A stretch of DNA of 64,000 bases from Pithys albifrons albifrons (Eukaryota > Chordata > Aves > Passeriformes > Thamnophilidae). The stretch lies in the NCBI RefSeq assembly GCF_047495875.1, contig NC_092475.1, positions 10,196,501 to 10,260,500 of the forward strand, in the 5' to 3' direction. Below the pieces are notes generated by a model that did no database searches, was not told the DNA's origin, and was given only the letters and a program-made list of their open reading frames with translations. Positions 1 to 10,937 of the stretch are shown in pieces (the first letter of the stretch is position 1; every line of letters begins with the position of its first letter). The translations under genes were made by a program, and so were the position numbers.

Positions 1-955
1 GCTTGAGAGCCCAGTTCCCTCCTCCATAGACAACTGCTGGGTTAAATACGAAGCTCTCTCTATTAGTAGCCTTGGAATCCATCCAAATTTTAACACATTT
101 CCTCTCCTTCTTACAGCAGCATAAAATCATGTTGAATTTCTCTGAATTTCTTCAGTATTAACTTATTTTTTCCTTCAGACATTTTTCTAAGGCCTTGTAC
201 ATGACTGCGAAATTTCAGCAATACTCCTGTATTTATCTAGGCTCTTTTTTCCTCCTGTTTTACACAAAAGTACTCCATTTGCTCAGAGAACTAAAGTAGT
301 TTTTTGTAGGACATTATAGATAGTAAGCAAAAATTCAGATTGGAAAACTGAAGAGAAACAAACATCTGTTTGTCTTCTCTTCAGGTGAAGTGCATACCGA
401 GAGGCTCAGACTCTCTGCTTTGAACATCTGGGGCTGACAAGACTTCCTCTCTGTTTTAAACCATCAGTTTCCTGCCTCAAAGTGAAACTTCAATATAAGC
501 ATATTAAAACTTTCAAGGATATTTTATTATGACAGGGACCTTAGAGACCCCTTATAGTGCTAGAGACCTGGACATCTGAGTTGCTAGGGTAGGACTCCAG
601 AGTCCAAGATCAAATGTCAGCATCTTTGATTAGCATCTGCTTTTTGGGATGGATGATAACCTTGACATCTTCCCCCTTCCCCAACGCTACCTGAATTGAG
701 GCCAGTGATTGGGCAGTAAGTGTCCTTTCTGTTGCCTGCATGTCCCTGCTCCTGTCTGCTGGGATCAGGGGTGGAAGAGGCTGTTTGCTGTGCATGGCAT
801 GCAATAAGAGGAGGTTTGGCAGAGTGAAAGATGAGGCTCCTTCCCCTGCTGCTGCCTACATGGACCATGGAGCTGCTGTTCATTAGGGTGCAGGGTGAGG
901 ATTCTGAAAGCAAACCAGCTAACTGCAGGCTCCAGAAGGAAGAGAGAGGGGAAAT

Positions 956-967
956 AAAAAAAAAAAA
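956..967. repeat. Short poly-A run
   Basis: An uninterrupted run of 12 A follows a purine-rich stretch. No retroposed body is recognisable upstream, so this looks like a simple low-complexity run, not a SINE or processed-pseudogene tail. Confidence 0.85.
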
Positions 968-2340
968 GCTGGTCAGGAATTGGAAGGGAATGTGGCTCCA
1001 CTCACGTCTGGCTCTGTGTAGGCTGCTGTCAGATTCCTCACATTCTGTGCATTACAACAAGTCAGTTGTTTGTAGCACTGGATCCGTGCTACAGGGAGAT
1101 AAGGTTCTGCCTTTGTATCAGAAGCAGCTGCAAAGCAGAGGAAAGGTCTTAGAACAAGAAATTAGTTTATTTGAATTCTCTCTTTCTCTCTTTTCCTTCT
1201 TCAAGCCAGACAGCAATAGCACACTCCCTCCTCTTGCACCACGTGGGTGGTTTTGTGGTACCAGCAGGGATTTGTGTCTCTGCCTCTGGAGACTGTGAAG
1301 GATGGGTTCATGGCTGGGGTCCTCTTCAAGGTGACCTTGGCCCCAGGCCTGGGCTGGCAGGGCAGGCATGGCATTGCTCCTGATGGACAGCTGCTGGCAG
1401 TGAAGGTGTAGATGTAGCACAAACCAGTCAGGATTGAAGCTGCTGCTGCTAGGCTGTGGTTGCATGAGCTCATGGCTACAGCAATAAGATAATAACAGGC
1501 TAGAAAAAGCTCTAAGATGGCACAATTCACCCATCCCATGTCCAGTGTGGAGAGAAGGAGAAAATACCTGGACACATACTCTTAGTCTGCGTCACACATT
1601 CATAGGCTGGAGGGATTCAAATGAACCTGGGCTGGCAGCCTTGGGCATGACATAGCTACTGTCTGACTGCTTGGCTCTGCAACCTTAATGATGCTCTTTT
1701 AATGTAGCTTTTAAAACTGCATAATATAATATACATTGTCTGTCCTGTCTGCTTTTTATAGCTTTAAAAAATGAATCAGGTATATGCCCTGACATATGGA
1801 TCCATTCCACTCCAAAGCACAGACAGACGCTCTGCCACCTTCCAGCCCTTGCTGAAACACACTGCCAGGTTTAGGTTTGCTCTTAAATAATTATCACTTG
1901 CTCAGTAAAAGAATAACCCTTCTTGCCTTTAAAACTTTGTGGTAATAATTTTTTAGTCTTTGTTGCTTGGGAGTTTGGCAGTTCCCTTGCCCTCAGCTCA
2001 CCCTTGTTCCTCTGGAGCTTGTTGATGGTCACACCGGCTGGAAACTTGTGAGTAAATCTGGAGAAGGCTGCAGAAACGACTCAGTGCTGTTCCTGCCTGT
2101 GTATAAGGAGTGTAAAAGGATGAAGCTCACAGTCCAGATGGAAGGAGAAGGAGGATACATGGCACAGAGGAAATTAAACAGCCCTCAGAGCCCCGCCTGG
2201 GACTCCAGAGAGTGTCCCCTCTTCCCCAGCCTGATCTGCCCATAAGTTATGGCCCTTGAGCTGGCGATGCTGCTGCCACAGGATGCATGGAGACTCCAGC
2301 CCTCCTGGCAATCCCAAGTCTCCCCAGGGCTGATTTAGAG

Positions 2341-2378
2341 AGGTCACCTGTCACTTGTGTAAAGGTCACCAGAGGTCT
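2341..2378 (+). promoter_or_regulatory. Possible nuclear-receptor half-site cluster
   Basis: AGGTCA occurs at 2341-2346 and again at 2363-2368 within TAAAGGTCA, an ERR/ROR-like extended half-site. An imperfect AGGTCT lies at 2373-2378. The last two are in direct orientation with a 4-base spacer, a DR4-like arrangement of the kind bound by LXR or thyroid receptor heterodimers. The motif match is visible; function is inference. Confidence 0.25.
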
Positions 2379-3989
2379 GTGCTGTGGACAGTCCCCACGT
2401 TCCCAGGGTGTCACATAACCATTTTATTTTACATTGCCTCAGTCCTGCCAGGGGAGGGGAGGAGGAGAGATGAGACTGCGAGGTCAGCAGCATCTTTATG
2501 GATGGCAGAGTGAATGTGAGGTGAAAAGGATCGTTGCTTTTGCCTCCCCAATAAACCCCTTTTCTCTGCCTGAACGGAAGCAGCGAGGAGCTGTTAGACT
2601 AATTTATATTAATTCAACTCCATTAATGATGAGATATCATCTCTTCTCTCAGCAGGAGAACCATCAAAAGGATTTAATACTGAGTTGCTCTTCTGACAAC
2701 CCCACATTACAGCCTGCAGCCACTCCATGGCTGGACTGAACCTTTCCCCAGCCACCAGCTTTTCCTGGGGCCTCATTACGAAGGGCAATCTCATGCTGTT
2801 ATGATTATTTTGGGGTGAGTCCTCACACGTATATCAGCATTGCTCAGGCGTGGAGGAGGAGGAAAGCTCTGCAGGAATAAAGGGACATGGCACATATGAC
2901 ATGTCTTTCCCATGCTGCTGAGTAACAGGGGACGTTTCAAGTTGTGGGAAGCCACAGCCAGCATGAGTAACCATATGCTCTCCCGGGCAGCTGCAGAGTA
3001 GAAAAATGCCTTTTTTTTAGAGCCAGGAGAGGCTGGTGGCTGTGGGAGTGTCTTGCCCTGCTCCTGGGCAGCAATGGCAGCAGTGCTCTGTGATGCAGAG
3101 CTCTCCTGCCAGCTCCGCTTGGAGGTATCAAGTCCACTGCCCTCAGGAGCGATATGCCAGAGGGACAAGTACCTGGACTATCAGCAAATTTTGTTTCATG
3201 AAGCACCACATAGTGAGCCGAGGTTTCTTGCTTGTCTGCCATGGGGATTCTGAAGGGTGGGCAGTCTGGCATCAAGCTGGTATGAATTGGTTTGATGTGT
3301 TAGGAGGGACTAAGGGATCAGAGGGTCTGGGCAGCAGAGAACAGCACTTCGGGGTCACTGCAGAGAGGGGGAAACTGAGGCAGAGGTGGGGAGGCTGACA
3401 ACCCATCCATGTGGGGCAGCTCTGGGACCCTGGCACCAGCCCCAGGGCTGCTTGGGAGGGAACCCTGAGCCAAAACAAGGACCAGGTGACAGTTTTATCC
3501 CATGGAGGGGCCAAAGAGTGCCACGGGGATGGCTATGGCAGGTTCTGGTGGCCAGAGTGGTTTTCTGATGGCCGCAGATCCTGGATCCAGCAGGGCTGCA
3601 AAGGACTCTCTTGTTCCCTCACCCATGTCCTGGCATCAGGAGACAAGACTTGGAGCTACTCATGTAATTTAATTTCTCTCTTTGCTTCTGGCTGATAGTA
3701 TTAAACTCCTGGCCTCCGAAATACACACACAAATCTTTTTTTTTTCCCCTTTTAAAAAAATATTTTTATATTAACATATTTCCTTTTGAAACTGTGTGAG
3801 GCTTTTCTCAAAACTAATGGATTTTTTTTCTCCCCTTGTCTGGGCCAAATGTATTCAAATCTTAACTCAGTTAAGTCAGAAGATTCCTATCGTCTCAGCA
3901 GGGAATCCCACCCTTTATTCCACAAATCAGCATCCTTTTTATTTGACTTTCTGATCTCCAAAGGAAAAGGGATGCGGTTTTTTTAGAGG

Positions 3990-4003
3990 TTTTTTTTTTT
4001 TTT
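3990..4003. repeat. Poly-T run
   Basis: Fourteen consecutive T, preceded by a 7-base T run a few bases upstream. Simple homopolymer with no associated element seen. Confidence 0.9.
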
Positions 4004-4237
4004 AGTTTAACTCTGACGTTGATGTTGCAATGCTCTTTGATAGCCAAGAACACAAGGACTGACTTCAGGAGCAGCTGAAACTTCATCAGGATCCAAAATA
4101 TGAGAAGAAGGGATGCAGAGTGGGGAATGGTAGAAAGTGATACTGTTGAAACAACCCTTTGAAATTTCCCAAATGATGTTTGATCTGTGAGTCCCTTAAA
4201 GCTGCTGCAATACCTTTAGTATCAATATCATCTCTTC

Positions 4238-4254
4238 TTTTTTTTTTTTTTTTT
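4238..4254. repeat. Poly-T run
   Basis: Seventeen consecutive T followed by a G-rich stretch. Read on the minus strand it is a poly-A tail, but the sequence on its 3' side on + (the would-be body) is not a recognisable retroposon. Confidence 0.9.
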
Positions 4255-4779
4255 GAGGTGGGGAGGCAGGAAGCGGAGGTATTTTAACATTTTTTTGGTG
4301 ACAGAAGAAATAAATTTAATATTAACTTGTAATGATTCCACCTGGAATTATTTTTTTACATATGCTTATCTGGGATTTAGTAGGATTCTTTAATAATATT
4401 ATTTTTCCTTATCTTCTGCTTGAATATTCCTTTATTTCAAAGGACCAGCAAAGGAGACACCAGGGATCAGATGCTGAGGAATGTATTTCTCCTGAAACAT
4501 GCTTTAGTCCTTCCATATCCACCCCCAAAATACCAAACCACTGGAAATGGAAACATGAAATAGAAACACTTTGAGGTGAAGGAAGGAAGGGCCCAATCTT
4601 TCCCTGGCAAAAGTGGGATGGAGCTGCTGGCAGGACCCTGTGAGTCCCGAGGCAGCTCCAGCCCCAGGGTGCTGCTCCAGCCCTTCCATTGCTGCTCCAG
4701 CAGTGCCCACTGGAGCTCAAACTGGACTGATCCCTCAGCCATGGCCACAAGACAAACTGGTGACAATCCCTAGGGAGTA

Positions 4780-4842
4780 AGAGTTGTACTTGATGATCTT
4801 TGTGGGTCCCTTCTGACTCAGAATGTTGTGTGATTCTGTGAA
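4780..4842 (+). mobile_element. CR1 LINE, 3' tail fragment (type A)
   Basis: About 60 bases match the extreme 3' end of avian CR1: a GAGTTG-ACTTGATGATC word, then GTGGGTCCCTTC, then an ACTCAG word and the terminal TGTGATTCTGTGA repeat. Only the tail is present, as expected for a strongly 5'-truncated CR1 insertion. It shares the type A tail with the copies at 10812 and 38855. Several mismatches, including TGACTCAG where CAACTCAG is usual, suggest an old insertion. Confidence 0.7.
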
Positions 4843-7124
4843 ATATGTCTTGAGGTAATGACATGGGGCATGCTCAGGCTGTAGAGAAAACAAGTCTGGG
4901 GGGCAAAGTGACTGCCTTGGTCAGCAGGATAAACCTGGGAGACTTTCACCTTGCAGATTTTCTGCATGAAGTGCCTAGCTATAGGTTTGGGTGGTCAGAA
5001 AAAATATAACTCATTAATGTCAATCTTCTACATAGCAAAGGCATAGCAGGACTTTTTTCAGATCCATCCAGGTCAACAGGCCATGTATCTGTGCCATGAT
5101 CTTCCCTGGTTTTTAATTTCCCCCCTTTAATTTTGGGCATGTACTCAGGAACTCTTCTGTGAAGTATCTGTTTGACTCCAGGTCATTCTGAGGAAAAGAC
5201 ACACATTCTTCTGATGCAGTAGGAAAAGCTGCCGTCTGAAGTGAGCCAAAAAGCAGGGCACTGGGTGCAATTAGCATTGTATCATTTCAGAAAGCAACAA
5301 TTTGAGCAGGTCACCTCCTCTGCAGATTGCTGAGGGAACAGGCTGCTTTTACACTATTCATCCCAGCTCCTTACCCTCATAGGAAAACAGCACATAAAAG
5401 ACCGTGTGGATTAGAAGGCAAGGAGCATGCCTTTTCCTTCTGCAATTAATATCATATGCAAATGAAATGTTTCCACTGAAAGTTTGCAAAAAGGGAATGC
5501 TGCCACTTACTACCATCTCTGCTGAGCTAAAAGGTTTTTTGCAGATAACATTTTTCATGCAGTGCTGGTGCTTTACAGTTATTGAGCCCTGGCGAAACGT
5601 CTGTAAATCAACATTGTATGCATTCGGTGTACATCCAGTGTGCAGGAACTAGCATGTCACAAGGGTTATTATAGAATGGAACCTGTTTGACTGACAGCAT
5701 TGGAGAGATGGATGCAGGCTCCACTCTCCCTGCAGCTCCCACTCAGTGCAATGGTTTTTCTCCCTCTTCAAAAATATCAGATGCTGCTCTGAGCTGTTGG
5801 ACTGCTGGGTTCCTGCAGAGAAGAGCTCCTTTCATTGGGAGGTGGAGAATTGCCCTTTGTGGTCAGGGCAGCCACAGCATCTTCAAAAACCAGATCAGTT
5901 GCTCTTACAAATTTAAGGCTTTTCATCTGTGGGATGCTGTTAAAATTTGGAGAAGATCCCAGGGGCCAGTTCTCCTTACACTGTTTTTGCCACTCCAGAG
6001 GGACACTGAACTCCAGGATGATGAAACCCTCAGTGCAGCTGAAGGTCTGTGACACGCGGGTTCCTCTCCAGAAGCTCGCAGCTTGCCTAGTGCATTAACA
6101 GTGTGCTAAAAGAACATGAAGAGGAATAGGCAAAGCTTCCTTCTGCCTGTCTCCTGCGAGATGTCACCCTCCAACACCACACACACTGCAAGTGACTTTT
6201 CATGGCACTGGAGAAGAATAAAAACAATTATTTGAAACCATTTGCCCTCTCCAGCAGTGGGGTCTTGCACACAGGTTGTTCTCTATTAGACTTTACCAGG
6301 AGACAGTTTCAGCAAGAGCACTTAAAATTTATGTTAAAATGGAAATCTGTATTTCTACATTTGAACTTCATGCTGTCCTTTAGAGAGCATTTTCCCTGCT
6401 CCTGTCTCCAATGGTCATGTACCCTCTCAAGTTTCCATTTCTAAGCTGAGTCTTTGCTAATTTTGATTCTCCTAGTGAGTACCAGACATTTTATAAAATC
6501 TTATGAACAGCATGTTGAGAGTGCAGTAGAGGAGATGGGTAACTCTCCTAAGCACAGTTATGTGCAAGAAGCAGAAAACTATTCAAGCACCAGTTCTAGC
6601 TGAGAATCAAAATGCATGGCATTCACAGATGTTATAAAACAGGATGGAATTTTCTGGGGCCAGCCTGAAGCTATAATGATATTAAGAAAATGTTTTAATA
6701 TCTTACATCAGTACCAGAGAAGGCAAACATTTAAACTGAGCATTTCCTAAAGAAGTGCCACAATTAAAAGCCATTGCATAACCCCTTGCAGTGTTAGAAT
6801 GGGGCATGTTTCTCAATCCACAGTGATCGTGAAAGGACTCTCATACTGTTATGGTAGTCCTAAGGCAGTCTAAAGGGAACAGTTCAGTGGTGGGAATTAG
6901 CCTTGCTGGAAGTCTGAACAGAGATCCCTTCGTTCAAGATCTGAAAGTCAGTGCTATGACAAGTTTGGTTAGAGCTCATATCCATCCATTTCTCTCCTAA
7001 CAAGCATTCACTCTGGAAGCCCAGGTCCTTCTTGTCTACAAAAACCTTGGGCAATAGGATCACAGAAAGAAAGATTATGATAAAAAAATAAATAAAGAAG
7101 TCTAATTTATGAAGCAAACCTTTC
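4843..7124. other. Noncoding block, no gene seen
   Basis: Mostly A+T rich single-copy-looking sequence. A POU octamer lies at 5456-5463. Overlapping frames of about 90-120 codons at 5690-6100 on both strands have no recognisable domain. Nothing is recognised at 6450-7120. Confidence 0.65.
5452..5467 (+). promoter_or_regulatory. POU octamer site ATGCAAAT
   Basis: The exact octamer ATGCAAAT is at 5456-5463, within TCATATGCAAATGAAA. The same 16-mer recurs in inverted orientation at 52555-52570. Octamers are bound by OCT/POU factors. A single octamer is common by chance, so occupancy is inference. Confidence 0.3.
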
Positions 7125-7445
7125 AAAGCGTTAAACCATTCATAGCTTTATGACTACATATTAATCTGCTCTCATTTATTGCTTTGTAAGGCTATTTTGA
7201 CAAAAGTTCATTATCAAGACTGCTAAATGCTTTTAAAGCATTGATTGGGGGAATTATTACATCACGGTGATAGACACGGTGTGTTAAGATGGATTGTAAG
7301 GCTTGGACCATCTGAAATTTCCCCCCTTTTAATTGGATCGATCCCCAGAATAAACGAAGTTTAATTGAATTTTCAGGAAAATTGAGCAGTTGTTTTCAAG
7401 TCTCTGTCAATACACATTATTTCAATTACATGATGATAAGCATAG
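7125..7445. promoter_or_regulatory. Candidate conserved noncoding element
   Basis: A repeat-free, AT-rich stretch with unusual local symmetry. It has a 7-base inverted repeat around one base at 7227-7241 (ATGCTTT/AAAGCAT), a 5-base inverted repeat around one base at 7261-7271 (ATCAC/GTGAT), and a perfect 10-base palindrome GGATCGATCC at 7335-7344. TTAATTG-type homeodomain cores recur. No coding frame is supported. The texture resembles developmental enhancers; conservation is untested. Confidence 0.4.
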
Positions 7446-9309
7446 AGAGAGTTTGCAAACAGTCTGAATGGAGGTGGAGGCTGCACACCAGAGAGGCTCC
7501 CTGCACATGCTTGGCTTTTACTTTCTTTTTCCAGGGTGAGCTATATTTCCCAAAAGCACATCAGCAAGGGCAGGGGTCCTGCTACTGCAATCTAGTTTTC
7601 AGAGGAAGATTACCTCTTGTCCCTCCATTTTCCCAGCTGTCCTTGTCTCCTGTCTAGCATTCCTTCCCCAGGGTTCCCATAGCATCTTCCTTACAACCCA
7701 GACAATTTTTCATACAAACCCCAGGTTTTTGTTCCAGCACTTCAAAATTACTTGGAAACATTGACCAAAATGTGCTGGCTCAGGAAGCTTTGCTGCAGTG
7801 AGGTTAAGAAGTAGTTGCCCCTTGGTGTTTATCCTGCTCTACTTCCAAGCAACACACACTTGTCTCCCAGTCTCTGCAGCTTCACTGCAAATGGAAAGTG
7901 GAAGGTGCTGGTGAAGGTATGTTGATGTCAGTGTCAGGAATATGTTCCCTTTTGAGCACAAGAACCATTATTTAGAGAGTGTGGCAGAAAGCTGGAGGTA
8001 AGAACAAGAGTTCATCTGCCAGGTTTCATCACCTCCACAGAGCCCAGAGGGGCAGTGAGGCTGAACACCCTTCTGCTTTTGCTGGGACAGGATCACCATG
8101 CAGTAGGGCATTCCTTTTAAATTAAACAAATGGTAGTAATTTTAGAGCTTTTCCAAATTTCTGGACTCCTTAGAAATCTTTCTTCAACTCAGAAATATTC
8201 CCTCCTCCTTCACAAGCACTGGATCTGTGCAAAAAAATATGGGATCCTTGACTAGAGGAAGAAGAATTTGGCATCACTTAGGAATGAACGCTGTTGATGT
8301 AGCGATGCTGAATGAAATGTTCCCCTGGTTCTCAATGGGTTTCTTTGAACATCCAATTAGCAGAAATTCTTTGTTAGTGTTTTCCTCTTTCTTGTTGGTA
8401 GAAATCTGGTGATGGTTTGGTATCAGCCACAGTGTCCTGAGATGCTCCCTGGAAGGGTGGTCTTCATACCTTCCTGCTCCAAGGCTCCCTTCCCCAACAA
8501 AGCTGCAGTGGTTTGAGAGGCAGCTTAGCTGGGTTTTTGTCTTTGTATTTTCTTTTACTGAATATCCACCCAAAAATAAAGATCTTCTTCTAAGGAAGAC
8601 AATACCATATAAAACCTCTCCATAATTACAAAAACCCCTTTCCCCCTCTTCTGTCTCAGTCCAAACTCACTGAAGCTTATATGACTTATGATGAGTCCCA
8701 CCAGAGGAACACAAGGTGCAAAATCCTCGTAGATGAAGCTGTTTCTCTTTTTCTTCTTTTTTTTTTTTAAAGTTTTGTTGTTTGTTTTTAAACTCCTTTA
8801 ACACACCTTTCTGTGTTCACCAGGGACACCCTTCCCCAGAGCACAGACAGAAGACCCTGGCAGTCCAAAATATCATGGGACACTTGCAGTCCCTGTGATG
8901 GATCAGAGCACATGTGCTGGGCTTGATGCACCAGTTATGGGTGATAATGGGGAGTTTTCAGTCCATCTCAGGCAGGACTCGGTAATGCTGGGATGTTCTG
9001 GAACAATTGGCAGGATGTGATTCAAGATGGATCTCTGGTCTGGTGAAGCTCAGACAGCACATTCCAAAGCTTGGTGGTCAATGGCTGTGCCCTGTTCCTG
9101 CAATTCACCTGCAGTGCCCTGTTGGATCCTCTTCTCTGTCCACCTGCACCATTCTCCTAAGTCTGAGCAATCCAGGTGATACCAAGTTTCCCTGAGAGCT
9201 GCAATTAGAGGCAGTGCAATGGGGCACAGAGTGTTGGCCTCAGCCAGCTGAGGGTCAGAATAGCTCCTCCAGGGCTCCTGCTGCAGCCACAGCCGAGGCA
9301 TAAAGGATA
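7446..9309. other. Noncoding block, no gene seen
   Basis: Mixed composition. It contains a 12-base T run at 8757-8768 within a T-rich patch and a 99-codon minus-strand chance frame at 8274-8573. No CR1, LTR or exon is recognised. Confidence 0.65.
8757..8768. repeat. Poly-T run
   Basis: Twelve consecutive T inside a T-rich segment (about 8741-8791) interrupted by C, AAAG and G. Simple low-complexity sequence. Confidence 0.85.
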
Positions 9310-10275
9310 TAGCTGTTGTTATAGATTCGTTAGTTATTCATTGTAACAGCCTTGATCCTAATGAATTCATTTGGTATTCATTGGCTGTCATGAACAGTTT
9401 TGTAAGTCTTCAGCTCTAATTTAGGACAATTAAAATGAAGTGTTAGCAAGCAATGTTTCCCCTGCATTGCACAATCTATAATATTTTCTTTTCGGGGAGG
9501 GATGCAGACTAACCCGGCTAACGCTGCTGATGTTATCAGGGAGTGAGATCTTACAGCTTGATCCTGCAATGCTTAATGAATTAATACAGCAGATATAATT
9601 TTCATGGGTCAGTGTGTTGTGCTGGCCTGCAGATCTGTCTAGATTAGGCCTAGGGAAAGACTAATTGAAAAATACATGTCTTGGTTTGCTTAAAAACAAT
9701 AAGCAGATATCTACCAGGGAGAAATGTACAAACAAGATGCATAAAAGCAAGGCAGCGATTTGTCATATGCTTCATAGTTCATGCTGTAAATTAGACAATC
9801 TTTCATAATCACAGGACTGGGGGAGGGGAGAACCGAATCAATTTGCCTGCAAAATTCTAAGTCCTTTTGAAAACACAATTGAAATATAATTCCTCTGTGT
9901 TTCCCAGTTAATTATCATTTACAATATTTCTGGCATCAAAGCTTTACTAGCATGGAGGGATCATTTCTTCATCACAATACCACTTTCAGGATTCATTTAT
10001 CTTGTCTTTTAGACTAATTATCCCCAAATTCACCAATAGACTGTCACACTTACATGCTCCAATAAATGTAGTTTTAAATCAGCAGCTTACTTTGCTGCAG
10101 TGGTACAAGCTTTCCTGAATTGTGTCTAACTAGAGTCATTCATCTGTGATCACAACACTAAAGGGAGAACAACAACATTAAGGTTTGTATGAATGATCAT
10201 GCTTATTTATATGCAAATACGTCTGACAAATCAATAATGTATGATTTAGCTGTTCACTGTGCATTAGTAGAAGTG
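9310..10275. promoter_or_regulatory. Candidate conserved noncoding block
   Basis: Nearly 1 kb of repeat-free, AT-rich, CpG-poor sequence. Visible landmarks are a 12-base palindrome AATGAATTCATT at 9360-9371, TTAATGAATTAA-like words near 9573-9584, many TAATTA/ATTA cores, and the POU octamer ATGCAAAT at 10211-10218. A change in texture at 9625-9650 suggests two adjacent elements. No open frame of note runs through it. The enhancer role is inferred from composition and motif density. Confidence 0.4.
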
Positions 10276-10811
10276 CCTTCAGTCCCAGGTGGCAGGCTCA
10301 AAAGGATCCTCAGCTCTTCCCCCTCCCTATTTTGGTAAAATTCAACCAGCGCCTCCGGTCAAGTGGCTGCAAAATCAGCTGCTGCCTCCTCCTTGTGTGC
10401 TGGTGGGACTGGAGCCACCCTCCACTGTGGAGGGGATGGAAATGGGAGAGGCTGATGTTGCCCTGCAGTAATTAGGATGGGGAAGAGCTACTGTGGGAAG
10501 GGCTGTGGGGACCCTGGGATGGGGTGGAGTGGGAGTGGGGATAGCTGCATCTGACTTTGCACAGGGTGCGGCTGTCATAGGCTTGTATAATAACACCCCA
10601 AGTGGTAGCCTATCAGCCTCTCAGCATTCCTCAGTACTACTCCCTTGTCCTATCCAGAAAGCAGCTGTCCATATGATTTGCCTCCATTAACTGCAAATGG
10701 TCTGCCACCCTCCTCCTGCAATGTTTCTATGATCCAACCTTTCTGCACAGCTCTGCCCAGGTCTGCTCCCCAGTGAGGGCTCATCACTCACCCTCTGCCA
10801 TCCATGGCTTT
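10276..10811. other. Noncoding block with G-rich patch
   Basis: Sequence becomes G+C richer immediately after the AT-rich block. A G-quadruplex-capable run occupies 10495-10540. Frames of 60-73 codons on both strands overlap this G-rich patch and look like composition artefacts. Confidence 0.65.
10495..10540 (+). other. Potential G-quadruplex cluster
   Basis: Seven G-tracts of three or four lie within 46 bases, separated by loops of 2-6 bases: GGG, GGG, GGGG, GGG, GGGG, GGG, GGGG. At least one canonical G4 is possible, with several alternative registers. Whether it folds in vivo is unknown. Confidence 0.6.
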
Positions 10812-10937
10812 TCACAGAATCATAGAATATGCTGAGTTGGAAGGGATCCACAAGGATCATTGAGTCCAACTCTGATCCCTGCAAAGGACCATCCTCAAGA
10901 GTCACACCATGTGCCTGAGAATATCATCTAAACTTCT
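10812..10937 (-). mobile_element. CR1 LINE, 3' fragment (type A)
   Basis: On + it opens with the CR1 terminus TCACAGAATCATAGAATAT, then GCTGAGTTGGAAGGGATCC, CAAGGATCATTGAGTCCAAC and a CACACCATGTGCCTGAGA segment. That is the reverse complement of the last 126 or so bases of an avian CR1. The insertion is 5' truncated and has no coding capacity. The element is well preserved over most of its length and shares its subfamily tail with the copy at 38855. Confidence 0.93.

Larger units (their letters stand above)
1..4237. other. Noncoding block, no gene seen
   Basis: No convincing exon or repeat family is visible. Composition is mixed: 600-1400 and 2950-3650 are moderately G+C rich, the rest A+T rich. 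It holds a 12-base A run at 956-967, AGGTCA half-sites at 2341-2378, a small TAAT-rich patch at 2585-2645, and a T/A-rich tract at 3735-3790. Open frames here are short, overlap on both strands and lack family resemblance, so I treat them as chance. Confidence 0.7.

Noticed and set aside
831..1298. 155-codon plus-strand frame
   Set aside because: It includes a poly-A run read as lysines and shows no domain or conserved-protein feel.
3355..3395. MIR-like GAAACTGAGGCAGAGG
   Set aside because: A 16-base resemblance inside a G-rich stretch, with nothing on either side matching a SINE.
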